Below are positions 1 through 5,533 of a DNA stretch of 14,103 bases, in pieces. A model generated the notes under the pieces. That model saw only the letters and a list, made by a program, of their open reading frames with translations, was not told where the DNA came from and ran no database searches. The stretch covers positions 1-14,103 of the forward strand of contig JABSRK010000062.1 of NCBI GenBank assembly GCA_013213915.1, read 5' to 3'. Position 1 is the first letter of the stretch; the number at the start of each line of letters is the position of its first letter. Position numbers and translations under genes: made by a program. The DNA comes from Planctomycetota bacterium. Lineage in GTDB: Bacteria; Planctomycetota; GCA-002687715.

Positions 1-555
1 GGCGAACGTCGGGGCGACGAGACTGTCGCGAGCCTCGAACAGCCATACGAAAAGAAAACCCGCTCCCAGCGCGAAGAGGGTCCAGGGAAGGAACACGGGG
101 CTCGGGACGAAGTGGACGCACCCGAAGATGATGCTCGTCGCCACGTAGCCGATCCAGGGCTGCAGGGTGCCGCGGAACACGAGCTCCTCAGCGATCCCCG
201 AGAGGACCGCGAGCGCCAGAATGCGCCGCGTTGTCACGTTGCCAAGGACCCGGCGGAACTCGCGCTCCAGTTCCTGGAGAGGCGTGAGGACGCGGGACAG
301 GAACCAGGTGACCGCGACCAGCGCCAGGCCGACGCCAACGCCGAGGGCGACGTCCTCGGCCACTCGTGGCCATCCGAACTCCCTGGTTGAAAGGCTGCCT
401 TGCCAGAAGATCGCAAGGAAGAGGCCTATCAGCAGCAGCGGGACGTAGACGACGGTCGCGGCGGTGGTGACGGGAATGGGGTCACCGATCTCGGCGCGGA
501 CCTCGGGATCGATCAGATTCTCGATGTCTTCGGTTGTGTGCGGGATCTGGGCCAT
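1..555 (-). CDS. CPBP-family intramembrane protease (partial, C-terminus off left edge)
   Basis: Reading leftwards from the ATG at 555-553, the frame stays open for 185 codons to the window edge. It is a polytopic membrane protein with hydrophobic segments near residues 31-50, 66-88, 111-122, 136-150 and 154-173. Two hallmark motifs of the CPBP (CAAX protease and bacteriocin-processing) glutamic intramembrane proteases are present: EELVFRG at residues 123-129 (the EExxxR motif, with the catalytic Glu) and FGCVH at 144-148 (FxxxH). The third family motif, an H/N pair, would follow residue 185 and lies outside the window, so intactness cannot be judged. Family members cleave substrates within the membrane (prenylated proteins, bacteriocin leaders, unknown targets); the substrate here is unknown. 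The soluble N-terminus of about 30 residues is acidic. No Shine-Dalgarno is visible. The gene is divergent from the beta-helix gene starting near 618. Confidence 0.85.
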   Translation of the reverse strand, partial: MAQIPHTTEDIENLIDPEVRAEIGDPIPVTTAATVVYVPLLLIGLFLAIFWQGSLSTREFGWPRVAEDVALGVGVGLALVAVTWFLSRVLTPLQELEREFRRVLGNVTTRRILALAVLSGIAEELVFRGTLQPWIGYVATSIIFGCVHFVPSPVFLPWTLFALGAGFLFVWLFEARDSLVAPTFA

Positions 556-617
556 GAATGAGCGCCGGTTCGGGGCCGTGCATGGTAGCGAGGAGATCAG
601 GCGGTAACATCGCTCGC

Positions 618-1850
618 GTGAGCGAGAATCTGAAGCGGGCGCTGATCGCGAAGGGGGTCGAGATATCCCATCCCGGGTTGGTCGTCATCGACGACGATGT
701 CGACCCGGACCGCGTCGAGGCCGGAGTGGTCTTGCATCCCGGTGTCCACGTTTCGGGGGCCAGCACGGTCATCCGGGCCGGCGCCTGTATCGGCAGCCAT
801 GGGGCCGTCGTTCTCGAGGACTGCGCTATCGGTCGCGACGCCCAGGTCGGATCGGGGTCGTTCAATCGATGTGTCCTGCTGGATGGCGCTTCATTCGGTC
901 CGTCGGGCTACGGCCGCGCCGGGACCATCTTCGAGGAAGGAGCGTCAGCTGCCCACGCCGTCGGCACCAAGCAGACGATTCTGTTCCCGTGGGCGACGCT
1001 GGGGTCGAACGTCAACGCTTGCGACCTGTTCCTCGCCGGGGGCACGGATTCGCAGGACCATAGTGAGATCGGGAGCGGGTTCATCCATTTCAACTTCACA
1101 CCGTTTGGACCCCGAGGCGACAAGGCCGCGCCGTCGCGTTTTGGCTGCGTTCCTCGCGGCGTGTGGTTGACCGAATCCCGCATCTTCCTCGGCGGATCCG
1201 GTGGTGTCGTGGGGCCGGTTGCGATGGGCTACGGGACAGTGCTGGCCGCCGGATCCGTGTATCGCCGAGATCGCGGCGAGCGCCTGCTCGTCGTCGGCGA
1301 GAAGGCGCCCGCGCGGGAGCGGCCCTTCGACCCGCTTCTGATTCGTCGCGGCGCCGACCGGGTCCGACGCTGCCTCGAGTACATGGCGCAACTCGTGGCG
1401 CTGCACCGATGGTATGCCGAGGTTCGAATGCGTCTTGCGGCGGACGATGCGTTGCAGCGGGCGGTCCTCGAAGTCGGGCTCGTTTCCCTGGAAGAGGCCC
1501 TGGTCGAGCGCGTCAAGCAATTGGAGAGATTCGTCGACGGGTTCGACAGCGCCGCCGATCGACTCGACTCGCATGGAGAAACGGAAGAAGCGGACGTGCT
1601 ACGTCAGTTGGTCGCGGCGCTCCCCGCGGCCAGCGCCGCGCTGCAGGACCCCCTCGTCGTTGACGGTGAGGCGTATGTCGATTGTCCAGCGCGCGCGGCC
1701 CTGTTGGCCGCCCTGCCCAGCGGTGGAGGCGAGTACCTCGACTGGATTCGGAGCCTCGACGATGGGACCCGCGAACGAGGGCGTGCGTTCCTGCAATCCG
1801 TCGTGGACGGCTACCTCGCGCACCCCGACGGAGCAGCCCGGCTGCTGTAG
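618..1850 (+). CDS. left-handed beta-helix protein related to the GlmU C-terminal domain, with helical C-terminal extension
   Basis: The protein has 410 residues. Residues about 24-215 carry imperfect hexapeptide repeats of a left-handed beta-helix, including GVVLHPGVHVSG and GACIGSHGAVV, as in GlmU-type acyltransferases. It also has the blocks AVGTKQT (114-120), LGSNVNACD (128-136), AGGTDSQDHSEIGS (140-153), FIHFNFTP (155-162), VPRGVWL (178-184) and IFLGGSGGVVGP (189-200). I recognise these from bacterial proteins annotated as UDP-GlcNAc pyrophosphorylase-like. The nucleotidyltransferase domain of real GlmU is absent, so it is not bifunctional GlmU; its acceptor is unknown. Residues about 235-410 are mostly helical and charged. 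I chose GTG at 618 because the family-like N-terminus begins there and it leaves 62 bp between divergent starts. In-frame ATGs at 558 and 582 are alternatives; the one at 558 would leave only 2 bp. Confidence 0.8.
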   Translation: MSENLKRALIAKGVEISHPGLVVIDDDVDPDRVEAGVVLHPGVHVSGASTVIRAGACIGSHGAVVLEDCAIGRDAQVGSGSFNRCVLLDGASFGPSGYGRAGTIFEEGASAAHAVGTKQTILFPWATLGSNVNACDLFLAGGTDSQDHSEIGSGFIHFNFTPFGPRGDKAAPSRFGCVPRGVWLTESRIFLGGSGGVVGPVAMGYGTVLAAGSVYRRDRGERLLVVGEKAPARERPFDPLLIRRGADRVRRCLEYMAQLVALHRWYAEVRMRLAADDALQRAVLEVGLVSLEEALVERVKQLERFVDGFDSAADRLDSHGETEEADVLRQLVAALPAASAALQDPLVVDGEAYVDCPARAALLAALPSGGGEYLDWIRSLDDGTRERGRAFLQSVVDGYLAHPDGAARLL

Positions 1851-1860
1851 AGCGGAGCTC

Positions 1861-1880
1861 GGCGGTCTCGGAGGACCGCC
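1861..1880. terminator. hairpin between convergent genes, possible bidirectional terminator
   Basis: GGCGGTC (1861-1867) and GACCGCC (1874-1880) form a perfect 7-bp stem with a 6-nt loop. It lies in the 36-bp gap between the ends of two convergent genes. On the plus strand it is followed by a T-rich run (1889-1898) rather than a pure U tract; on the minus strand no T tract follows. It is a weak to moderate terminator by appearance. Confidence 0.45.
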
Positions 1881-1886
1881 CGCGGA

Positions 1887-2855
1887 CTATTTCTTCTTGG
1901 GCACCGTGATCCCGTTGAGGAAGCAATCCACGACAGGCGCTTCGTACTGGTTGCGGGACTGACGGGAGAGGGTCTCGATGACCTCGAGGCCATCCACCAC
2001 TTCCGCGAAGGGGGTCTGGACGAAGTCGAGGTGGGGCTGATCCTTCAGCAGGATCTGGAACTGGGAGCCGTGGCTCGAAGGACGTCCGCTGCCACGCCAC
2101 ATGGTGACCGTGCCGCGTTTGTGACTGACGAGCGAGAACTCGTTGTCGATAACGTAGCCGGGGCTACCTTTGCCCCAACGTTCGGGGTTGCGAACCTTGG
2201 AGTTGGGGTCGCCCATGTGCACGATGTGTCCGGCAATGACCTTGTGAACCCGGGTGCGGTCGTAGAAGCCTTCCTTCGCGAGCTTGAGGAAGTTCTCACG
2301 GTGCTTGGTCGCGACGTTCTTGTAGAACTGGATCGTCGCGTTGCCGGCAGTCAGGTGGAGCGTTGTCGAACTCTCAGGATCGAGTTCTGGCCTGGGCAGC
2401 TTGCGGACCTTGTTGGTGGCGCGGAACTGGAGCTCGTCGGCGCAGTCCTCGATGCCCTGGTCGACCAGTGATTTTCCTGTGCGCTGATCGGTCGCCGATG
2501 TGCAGAGGGAGTGCTTCGGGAAGCGGTTCTTCAGATCCTCGAAGGTTGCCTTTGCCTGTTCGATCTCGTGGGAGTTGAACAGGCAACACCCCAGGAGGAA
2601 GAGCGCGTGGGGTTCGACCTTCGTCCCGGACGAGCGGGCGAGGACGAAGCCGATCTTCTCGATCGCCTTGTCCCAATCGACGGAGTGGGTGAAGCCAACC
2701 GGTTGCCCGGCCTTGGGCGCCTTGCGCGGCAGCGCCGCTTCGAGCTCCAGCATGAGCTTGGCGGGGCTGATCTTCTCTTCTTCGTCCTGAGCGGAGACCG
2801 TGCCGGTGACCAGCACGAGGGCCAGGAGAGCGGTGATCGTGTTCTTGAGCGTCAT
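1887..2855 (-). CDS. exported cyclophilin-type peptidyl-prolyl isomerase with altered active site
   Basis: The protein has 322 residues. Residues 1-22 are a signal peptide (hydrophobic core ITALLALVLVTGTV, cleavage near VSA-Q), so it should act outside the cytoplasm. Residues about 60-118 look like a TPR-type helical pair. Residues about 163-318 form a cyclophilin domain, with MGDPN (214-218), GSPGYVIDNEF (230-240), RGTVTM (247-252) and GSQF (263-266). Several binding-site residues differ from human CypA: catalytic Arg55 aligns with Lys205 (VHKVI), Gln63 with His213, Phe60 with His210 and Phe113 with Gln267. Isomerase activity may therefore be weak, and a binding role is possible. The start ATG at 2855-2853 is fixed by the signal peptide; the frame remains open upstream only inside the preceding gene. 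It starts 26 bp after the SurA-like gene stops and is probably cotranscribed with it. The protein ends in a lysine run. Confidence 0.9.
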   Translation of the reverse strand: MTLKNTITALLALVLVTGTVSAQDEEEKISPAKLMLELEAALPRKAPKAGQPVGFTHSVDWDKAIEKIGFVLARSSGTKVEPHALFLLGCCLFNSHEIEQAKATFEDLKNRFPKHSLCTSATDQRTGKSLVDQGIEDCADELQFRATNKVRKLPRPELDPESSTTLHLTAGNATIQFYKNVATKHRENFLKLAKEGFYDRTRVHKVIAGHIVHMGDPNSKVRNPERWGKGSPGYVIDNEFSLVSHKRGTVTMWRGSGRPSSHGSQFQILLKDQPHLDFVQTPFAEVVDGLEVIETLSRQSRNQYEAPVVDCFLNGITVPKKK

Positions 2856-2881
2856 GTCCTGCGTTCCTTCTGCTATCCCGA

Positions 2882-4786
2882 TCACTTGTTCGGCGTCCAC
2901 TTGAGGCGGCGCTGGGCCTGGAACCCGGTCCACATGTAGTTGGTCGTGAACGTTGTCTGCCGCTCTGCGGCCATGCGACGCTGGTAGTAGTCGATGGCTG
3001 ACATGCGTTCGAACGGTGGTTCCTCCTTGGAGTCCACCTTCACGACGAAGTGCGTCTGCGTCAGAACGTCGGAGAGGGCCTGGCTCACGTGTCCCGGTCC
3101 GAGCGCCTTGATCTGGAAGCTGGACTGCAGGAAGGCGCGTCGGCTCTCGTCCTGGTCGGTCAATTCGCCGCGCTGGATGCGACCGTATTTGAACGAGAAC
3201 GGACCGAGGTCGCGTAGCTTGTGGCCCTCTTTTCCCACGACTGACGCAAAGAACTCTGGCATCCGCTTCGAACGCACGATGCGTTTCTCGTTCTCGCCCC
3301 ACGCGCGCCACTTCTGGCGCTCGATCTCTATGCGACGGGTCTCCTTCAGACCCTGGCGCTCGATCTCGGCCGCCGCCTTCTTCCCCGCCTCGAGGTCGAT
3401 CTCGGCTTCACGATCACCGGTCACCGTCTTGACGGCGTCTTGGACCTTCTGGAGGAAGTCTTTCGCGGCGCCCTGGGCCCGCTGGAACGCGGTGGACTTG
3501 AACCACGGATCGGCGAGCGAATCGCTCACGTCTTCGAACGGTGGGAGCGAGCTGACGGCCTTGTCTTCAAGGCGCCAGAAGAACTGGATCTTCCCGTTGA
3601 ACTGGACGCCGACGGCCAGAGAGCCCGGCTGTGCGTTGAACAGGGCGGTGAAGAGGGAGGGGCCCAGATGTCCGTACTCCGTCAGGGTCTGCTGGCGCGA
3701 GGTCTTCTCGAGGCGAATGACCTCCAACCCCTGCGCGTCGGCGGCAGCCTTGATATCGGCCGAACTCTTGGCGCTCTCCGACGCGTCGAATGCCTTCTGG
3801 ATGCGGTCGCCGAGCACCATTTCGCGATCGATCTGCAGCCGAAGCAGCATGAACGGGGTGAACAGCTCCTCGACGGGAGGCGGCGCTTCGCCCGGAGGCG
3901 GATACAACTTTGGCCGATCCTCCGACGGGATCTGCCTTACGAGCCGTTCCTTGTTGGAGAGGAAGTAGCTCAGGGCTTCCTTGCGCGTGATCTTGCGCGA
4001 GCCGCGAAGTCGCTCGATCTCCTCTGCTGGAACACTCGCCGGATCAAACACCACGATGTCAGCGGTGATCGATGTCGGGACACGCATGGTGTTCTGGATC
4101 TGGGGGTTCGTCTTGTAGAACTCCCTGAGCTGCTCTTCGGTGGGAGGGGTCTTGCGCAGGTCGGCCTCAAGAGCGTCGGCCGTGAACTCGACGTAGGAGA
4201 CGCTGTAGAGGAGGTTGTCCCGCTTCCAGATGTCGAACACTTCCGAGGATCGGACCCGGACGCTGTTGGCGTACCAGTTCTTGAGACGCTGGATTGCCCG
4301 CTTCTCCGACAGATAGCGCACGTACTGGGCTTCGGTGATTTCCCAGGCTTGGAGGCGCTGCTTGATGGCATCCGTGAACGCCGGCGTGGTCTTGATCGGA
4401 TTGATGAGGTCCTTCTCCTCATCCGAGAGAGCGAAGCCCATGTCCTCCGCCTCTTTGAACAGGAGGCAATGCTCGAGGACCTGCTGGGCTTGCAGGGGGC
4501 GCTGAGGCGTGCTCTCGTGCGGCTTGAGGATGAGATAGGTGTCGTAGAACTCGCCTTCCGTCACCTTTTGGCTCTCGTTGGCGAGGAAGTACGTTCCCCG
4601 GGTCCTGGCCGGGTCCGCGGGCTTCTCGATCGTCGGGAGTTGCCGAGACGCGGGGTTGACGCCCACGGCCCGGCCGGGCGCTCCGGGGCGGTCGGCCGCG
4701 TCGTTTCCTTGCGCAGGCAAGGGTGCCAGCGTCACCAGGAACGCGAGCGCGACGAGACATAGCGAGCGCGAGGATAGGCGCGTCAT
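2882..4786 (-). CDS. exported SurA/PpiD-like chaperone
   Basis: The protein has 634 residues. A signal peptide covers residues 1 to about 27 (LCLVALAFLVTLAPLPAQG). A helical region at about 75-230 resembles the SurA N-terminal chaperone domain: a GEFYDTYL start, then EHCLLFKEAEDMGFALSDEE, typical of SurA/PpiD proteins. Residues 232-420 are a mixed region with a proline-rich loop (297-306). The stretch 353-425 (AQGLEVIRLEKTS, then an FNAQPGSLAV segment) is placed like a parvulin-type domain, but I see no clear parvulin active-site signature. Residues 455-505 are highly charged and probably coiled coil, and a second SurA-like segment may follow. The likely role is binding unfolded exported proteins. 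An in-frame ATG at 4852 exists, but the ATG at 4786 has GGAG exactly 7 nt upstream and begins the signal peptide. It is the first gene of a two-gene unit with the cyclophilin. Confidence 0.85.
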   Translation of the reverse strand: MTRLSSRSLCLVALAFLVTLAPLPAQGNDAADRPGAPGRAVGVNPASRQLPTIEKPADPARTRGTYFLANESQKVTEGEFYDTYLILKPHESTPQRPLQAQQVLEHCLLFKEAEDMGFALSDEEKDLINPIKTTPAFTDAIKQRLQAWEITEAQYVRYLSEKRAIQRLKNWYANSVRVRSSEVFDIWKRDNLLYSVSYVEFTADALEADLRKTPPTEEQLREFYKTNPQIQNTMRVPTSITADIVVFDPASVPAEEIERLRGSRKITRKEALSYFLSNKERLVRQIPSEDRPKLYPPPGEAPPPVEELFTPFMLLRLQIDREMVLGDRIQKAFDASESAKSSADIKAAADAQGLEVIRLEKTSRQQTLTEYGHLGPSLFTALFNAQPGSLAVGVQFNGKIQFFWRLEDKAVSSLPPFEDVSDSLADPWFKSTAFQRAQGAAKDFLQKVQDAVKTVTGDREAEIDLEAGKKAAAEIERQGLKETRRIEIERQKWRAWGENEKRIVRSKRMPEFFASVVGKEGHKLRDLGPFSFKYGRIQRGELTDQDESRRAFLQSSFQIKALGPGHVSQALSDVLTQTHFVVKVDSKEEPPFERMSAIDYYQRRMAAERQTTFTTNYMWTGFQAQRRLKWTPNK

Positions 4787-4907
4787 CTCGGGTCTCCGGA
4801 GCCGGGAGTCAATCAGTGGGGGGGCGTTGCCAGCTTCGCCTGACCGCCACAAACGGATGCGACTCTAAGTAATTGCTGTCAAAGGGAATACGGCTGACAA
4901 TCGTGCC

Positions 4908-4935
4908 ATCGTAGCAGCGGGCACTACCAAGTCAA
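4908..4935 (-). promoter_or_regulatory. candidate sigma70-type promoter for the SurA-like/cyclophilin operon
   Basis: On the minus strand, TTGACT (4935-4930, five of six matches to the -35 consensus) is followed after 16 nt by TACGAT (4913-4908, four of six to the -10 consensus). Transcription would start near 4900 and give a leader of about 115 nt. The position just downstream (minus direction) of the terminator at 4965-4995 fits a new transcription unit starting here. Confidence 0.4.
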
Positions 4936-4964
4936 GAAACGGAACAGAGGCCTGGCTCCTCCAC

Positions 4965-4995
4965 AAAAAACGGGCCCCTCGTTCACGAGGGGCCC
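4965..4995 (-). terminator. strong intrinsic terminator (minus strand)
   Basis: A perfect 10-bp GC-rich stem (4972-4981 with 4986-4995) encloses a 4-nt loop. On the minus strand one G separates it from six T residues (4970-4965). This is a textbook Rho-independent terminator for leftward transcription. No conventional minus-strand gene lies between it and 9030, so it implies a minus-strand transcript starting in 5000-5500. Confidence 0.85.
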
Positions 4996-5074
4996 CACCT
5001 GGCGGCATTTGAGGAAAGCGAACGAGGAGCAAATTTCAGGCGTAGAGAGGAAGGAGGGAGTTTTACGTGCTGTG

Positions 5075-5143
5075 TCACACAACCCCGTCCGCTTTCCGTT
5101 TGCGATTACATCGGGACACTGGCAACCGGACGATGTCGCTCAT
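5075..5143 (-). CDS. possible 22-residue small protein or leader peptide
   Basis: ATG at 5143-5141, stop TGA at 5077-5075. GGAGG lies 7 nt upstream of the ATG (minus strand), one of the best Shine-Dalgarno matches in the window. The peptide begins MSDIVRLP and is rich in Arg/Lys in its second half (RCNRKRKAD). It sits between a weak promoter candidate and the 4965-4995 terminator. I recognise no family. A chance ORF of this length is quite possible. Confidence 0.25.
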   Translation of the reverse strand: MSDIVRLPVSRCNRKRKADGVV

Positions 5144-5157
5144 TGAAGGTCCTCCGT

Positions 5158-5250
5158 ATGCCTGTCGCCAATGGGCAGGTCGTCGTGACCCGCTTCGGCG
5201 AACTTATCTACGCGAGCTGGGTGAGTCAAGACTCGGAACATGTTCCCTAA
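5158..5250 (+). CDS. possible 30-residue small ORF
   Basis: ATG at 5158, TAA at 5248-5250, with AAGG about 8 nt upstream. The peptide starts MPVANGQVVV and has a plausible beta-like composition (GQVVVTRF, ELIYASWV). It overlaps, on the opposite strand, the promoter candidate proposed for the minus transcript, so both cannot easily be real as drawn. No family is recognised and the evidence is weak. Confidence 0.15.
   Translation: MPVANGQVVVTRFGELIYASWVSQDSEHVP
5201..5229 (-). promoter_or_regulatory. weak promoter candidate for the minus-strand small transcript
   Basis: TTGACT at 5229-5224 is the same -35 hexamer as proposed for the SurA-like operon. Possible -10 elements are GATAAG after 15 nt or TAAGTT after 17 nt, both poor matches. 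It is listed because the downstream terminator demands a promoter somewhere in this interval. Confidence 0.25.
5235..5246. promoter_or_regulatory. perfect 12-bp palindrome, candidate operator
   Basis: GGAACATGTTCC is a perfect inverted repeat with no spacer. It lies 5 bp upstream of the TTGACT hexamer of the weak minus-strand promoter candidate, where a dimeric activator or repressor could bind. The GAAC/GTTC half-sites recall Gram-positive LexA boxes, but the 2-bp spacing is wrong for that consensus (4 bp). It may also be chance. Confidence 0.3.
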
Positions 5251-5418
5251 ACCGTTTGCTCTTGAGGGGTAGCGGAAGAGGTGACCTGTGGTGTAGACTC
5301 GGCTTGGCCATGTTCACGGCCTCCATTGGCGGACCGGCGAGAGGGAGCCGGAGCCCACATCGGACGGGCCGGAACGTACGAACAGCCAGGGGGTGCCGGT
5401 GTTACGCCGGGATCCTTC

Positions 5419-5462
5419 GTTTACCTAATCCACAGCTTTCCACTTTCTCAACATAGGTAAAC
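5419..5462. repeat. perfect 9-bp inverted repeat with 26-nt loop
   Basis: GTTTACCTA (5419-5427) pairs perfectly with TAGGTAAAC (5454-5462). The loop contains AATCCACAG, CTTTCCACT and TTCTCAACA in tandem, which loosely resemble DnaA 9-mer boxes (one or two mismatches each to TTWTNCACA). It abuts the plus-strand terminator. As RNA it would be the penultimate stem; as DNA it could be a protein-binding site. Confidence 0.5.
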
Positions 5463-5465
5463 ATA

Positions 5466-5504
5466 GCGGTGTCGGACGCCTTCTATCCGGCACCGCACTT
5501 TTTT
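5466..5504 (+). terminator. strong intrinsic terminator or attenuator (plus strand)
   Basis: GCGGTGTCGGA (5466-5476) pairs with TCCGGCACCGC (5486-5496) in an 11-bp stem with one G-U pair and a 9-nt loop. AC and then six T residues (5499-5504) follow. It ends 29 bp before the lipoprotein start, so it either terminates a small RNA or attenuates that gene. Confidence 0.8.
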
Positions 5505-5533
5505 AGGGACGTGGAGGCAGGAGGGGAAGAAGA

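Larger units (their letters stand above)
4965..5195 (-). ncRNA. inferred minus-strand short transcript (small RNA or small mRNA)
   Basis: The strong terminator at 4965-4995 requires a leftward transcript. A TTGACT hexamer at 5229-5224 with an AT-rich element 15-17 nt downstream (5208-5201) gives a weak promoter candidate, placing a start near 5195 and an RNA of about 230 nt. It contains the 22-codon ORF with GGAGG. Inside it, 5113-5141 holds the inverted arms ACATCG / CGATGT. I tested it by eye against tmRNA, RNase P RNA, SRP RNA and 5S rRNA landmarks and saw none. The 5' end is a guess; the 3' end is well supported. Confidence 0.4.
5288..5504 (+). ncRNA. inferred structured plus-strand RNA or 5' leader ending at an intrinsic terminator
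   Basis: A plus-strand terminator at 5466-5504 has no conventional plus-strand gene upstream of it. Preceding sequence folds by eye into a series of stems: GTGG/CCAC (5288-5291 with 5355-5358) continued by CTC/GAG and GGCT/AGCC (5298-5304 with 5346-5353, one bulge); an inner GGCC/GGCC hairpin near 5307-5322; CCGGTG/CGCCGG with a 3-nt loop (5396-5410); and a perfect 9-bp stem at 5419-5462. This could be a stand-alone small RNA or an attenuating leader of the lipoprotein gene, whose GTG is 30 bp past the terminator. The 5' end is unknown and I recognise no riboswitch or known RNA class. Confidence 0.4.
4870..5533. other. long intergenic region without a conventional gene
   Basis: About 660 bp lie between the SurA-like operon and the lipoprotein gene. 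From left to right it holds a candidate minus-strand promoter (4908-4935), a strong minus-strand terminator (4965-4995), a 22-codon minus ORF with a Shine-Dalgarno (5075-5143), a 30-codon plus ORF (5158-5250), a possible minus promoter (5201-5229), a perfect 12-bp palindrome (5235-5246), several hairpins (5288-5462), a strong plus-strand terminator (5466-5504) and the lipoprotein ribosome-binding site (5519-5526). A 129-codon open frame at 5067-5456 has an unlikely protein composition. The region is visibly less GC-rich than the flanking genes. Confidence 0.75.

Noticed and set aside
2856..3311. In-frame upstream extension of the cyclophilin gene
   Set aside because: The extra 152 codons lie inside the SurA-like gene, and the signal peptide begins at the ATG at 2855.
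3440..4762. 440-codon plus-strand open frame opposite the SurA-like gene
   Set aside because: It is antisense to a gene with signal peptide, ribosome-binding site and family resemblance. The protein is Arg/Leu/Glu-rich with no domain and is typical of a shadow frame in GC-rich DNA.
5235..5246. LexA/SOS box
   Set aside because: The half-sites GAAC and GTTC are 2 bp apart, not the 4 bp of the Gram-positive consensus, and no DNA-damage gene is adjacent.
5067..5456. 129-codon plus-strand open frame in the long intergenic region
   Set aside because: Composition (many Arg, Cys, Ser, Pro) and lack of a ribosome-binding site suggest chance. It also ends inside the stem at 5419-5462.
5000..5500. tmRNA, RNase P RNA, SRP RNA, 5S rRNA or a common riboswitch
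   Set aside because: I looked on both strands for the tmRNA T-arm and CCA end, the RNase P GAGGAAAGTCC core, the SRP GGAAGGAAGCAGC core, and TPP and cobalamin boxes. None was seen, though weak variants could escape reading by eye.
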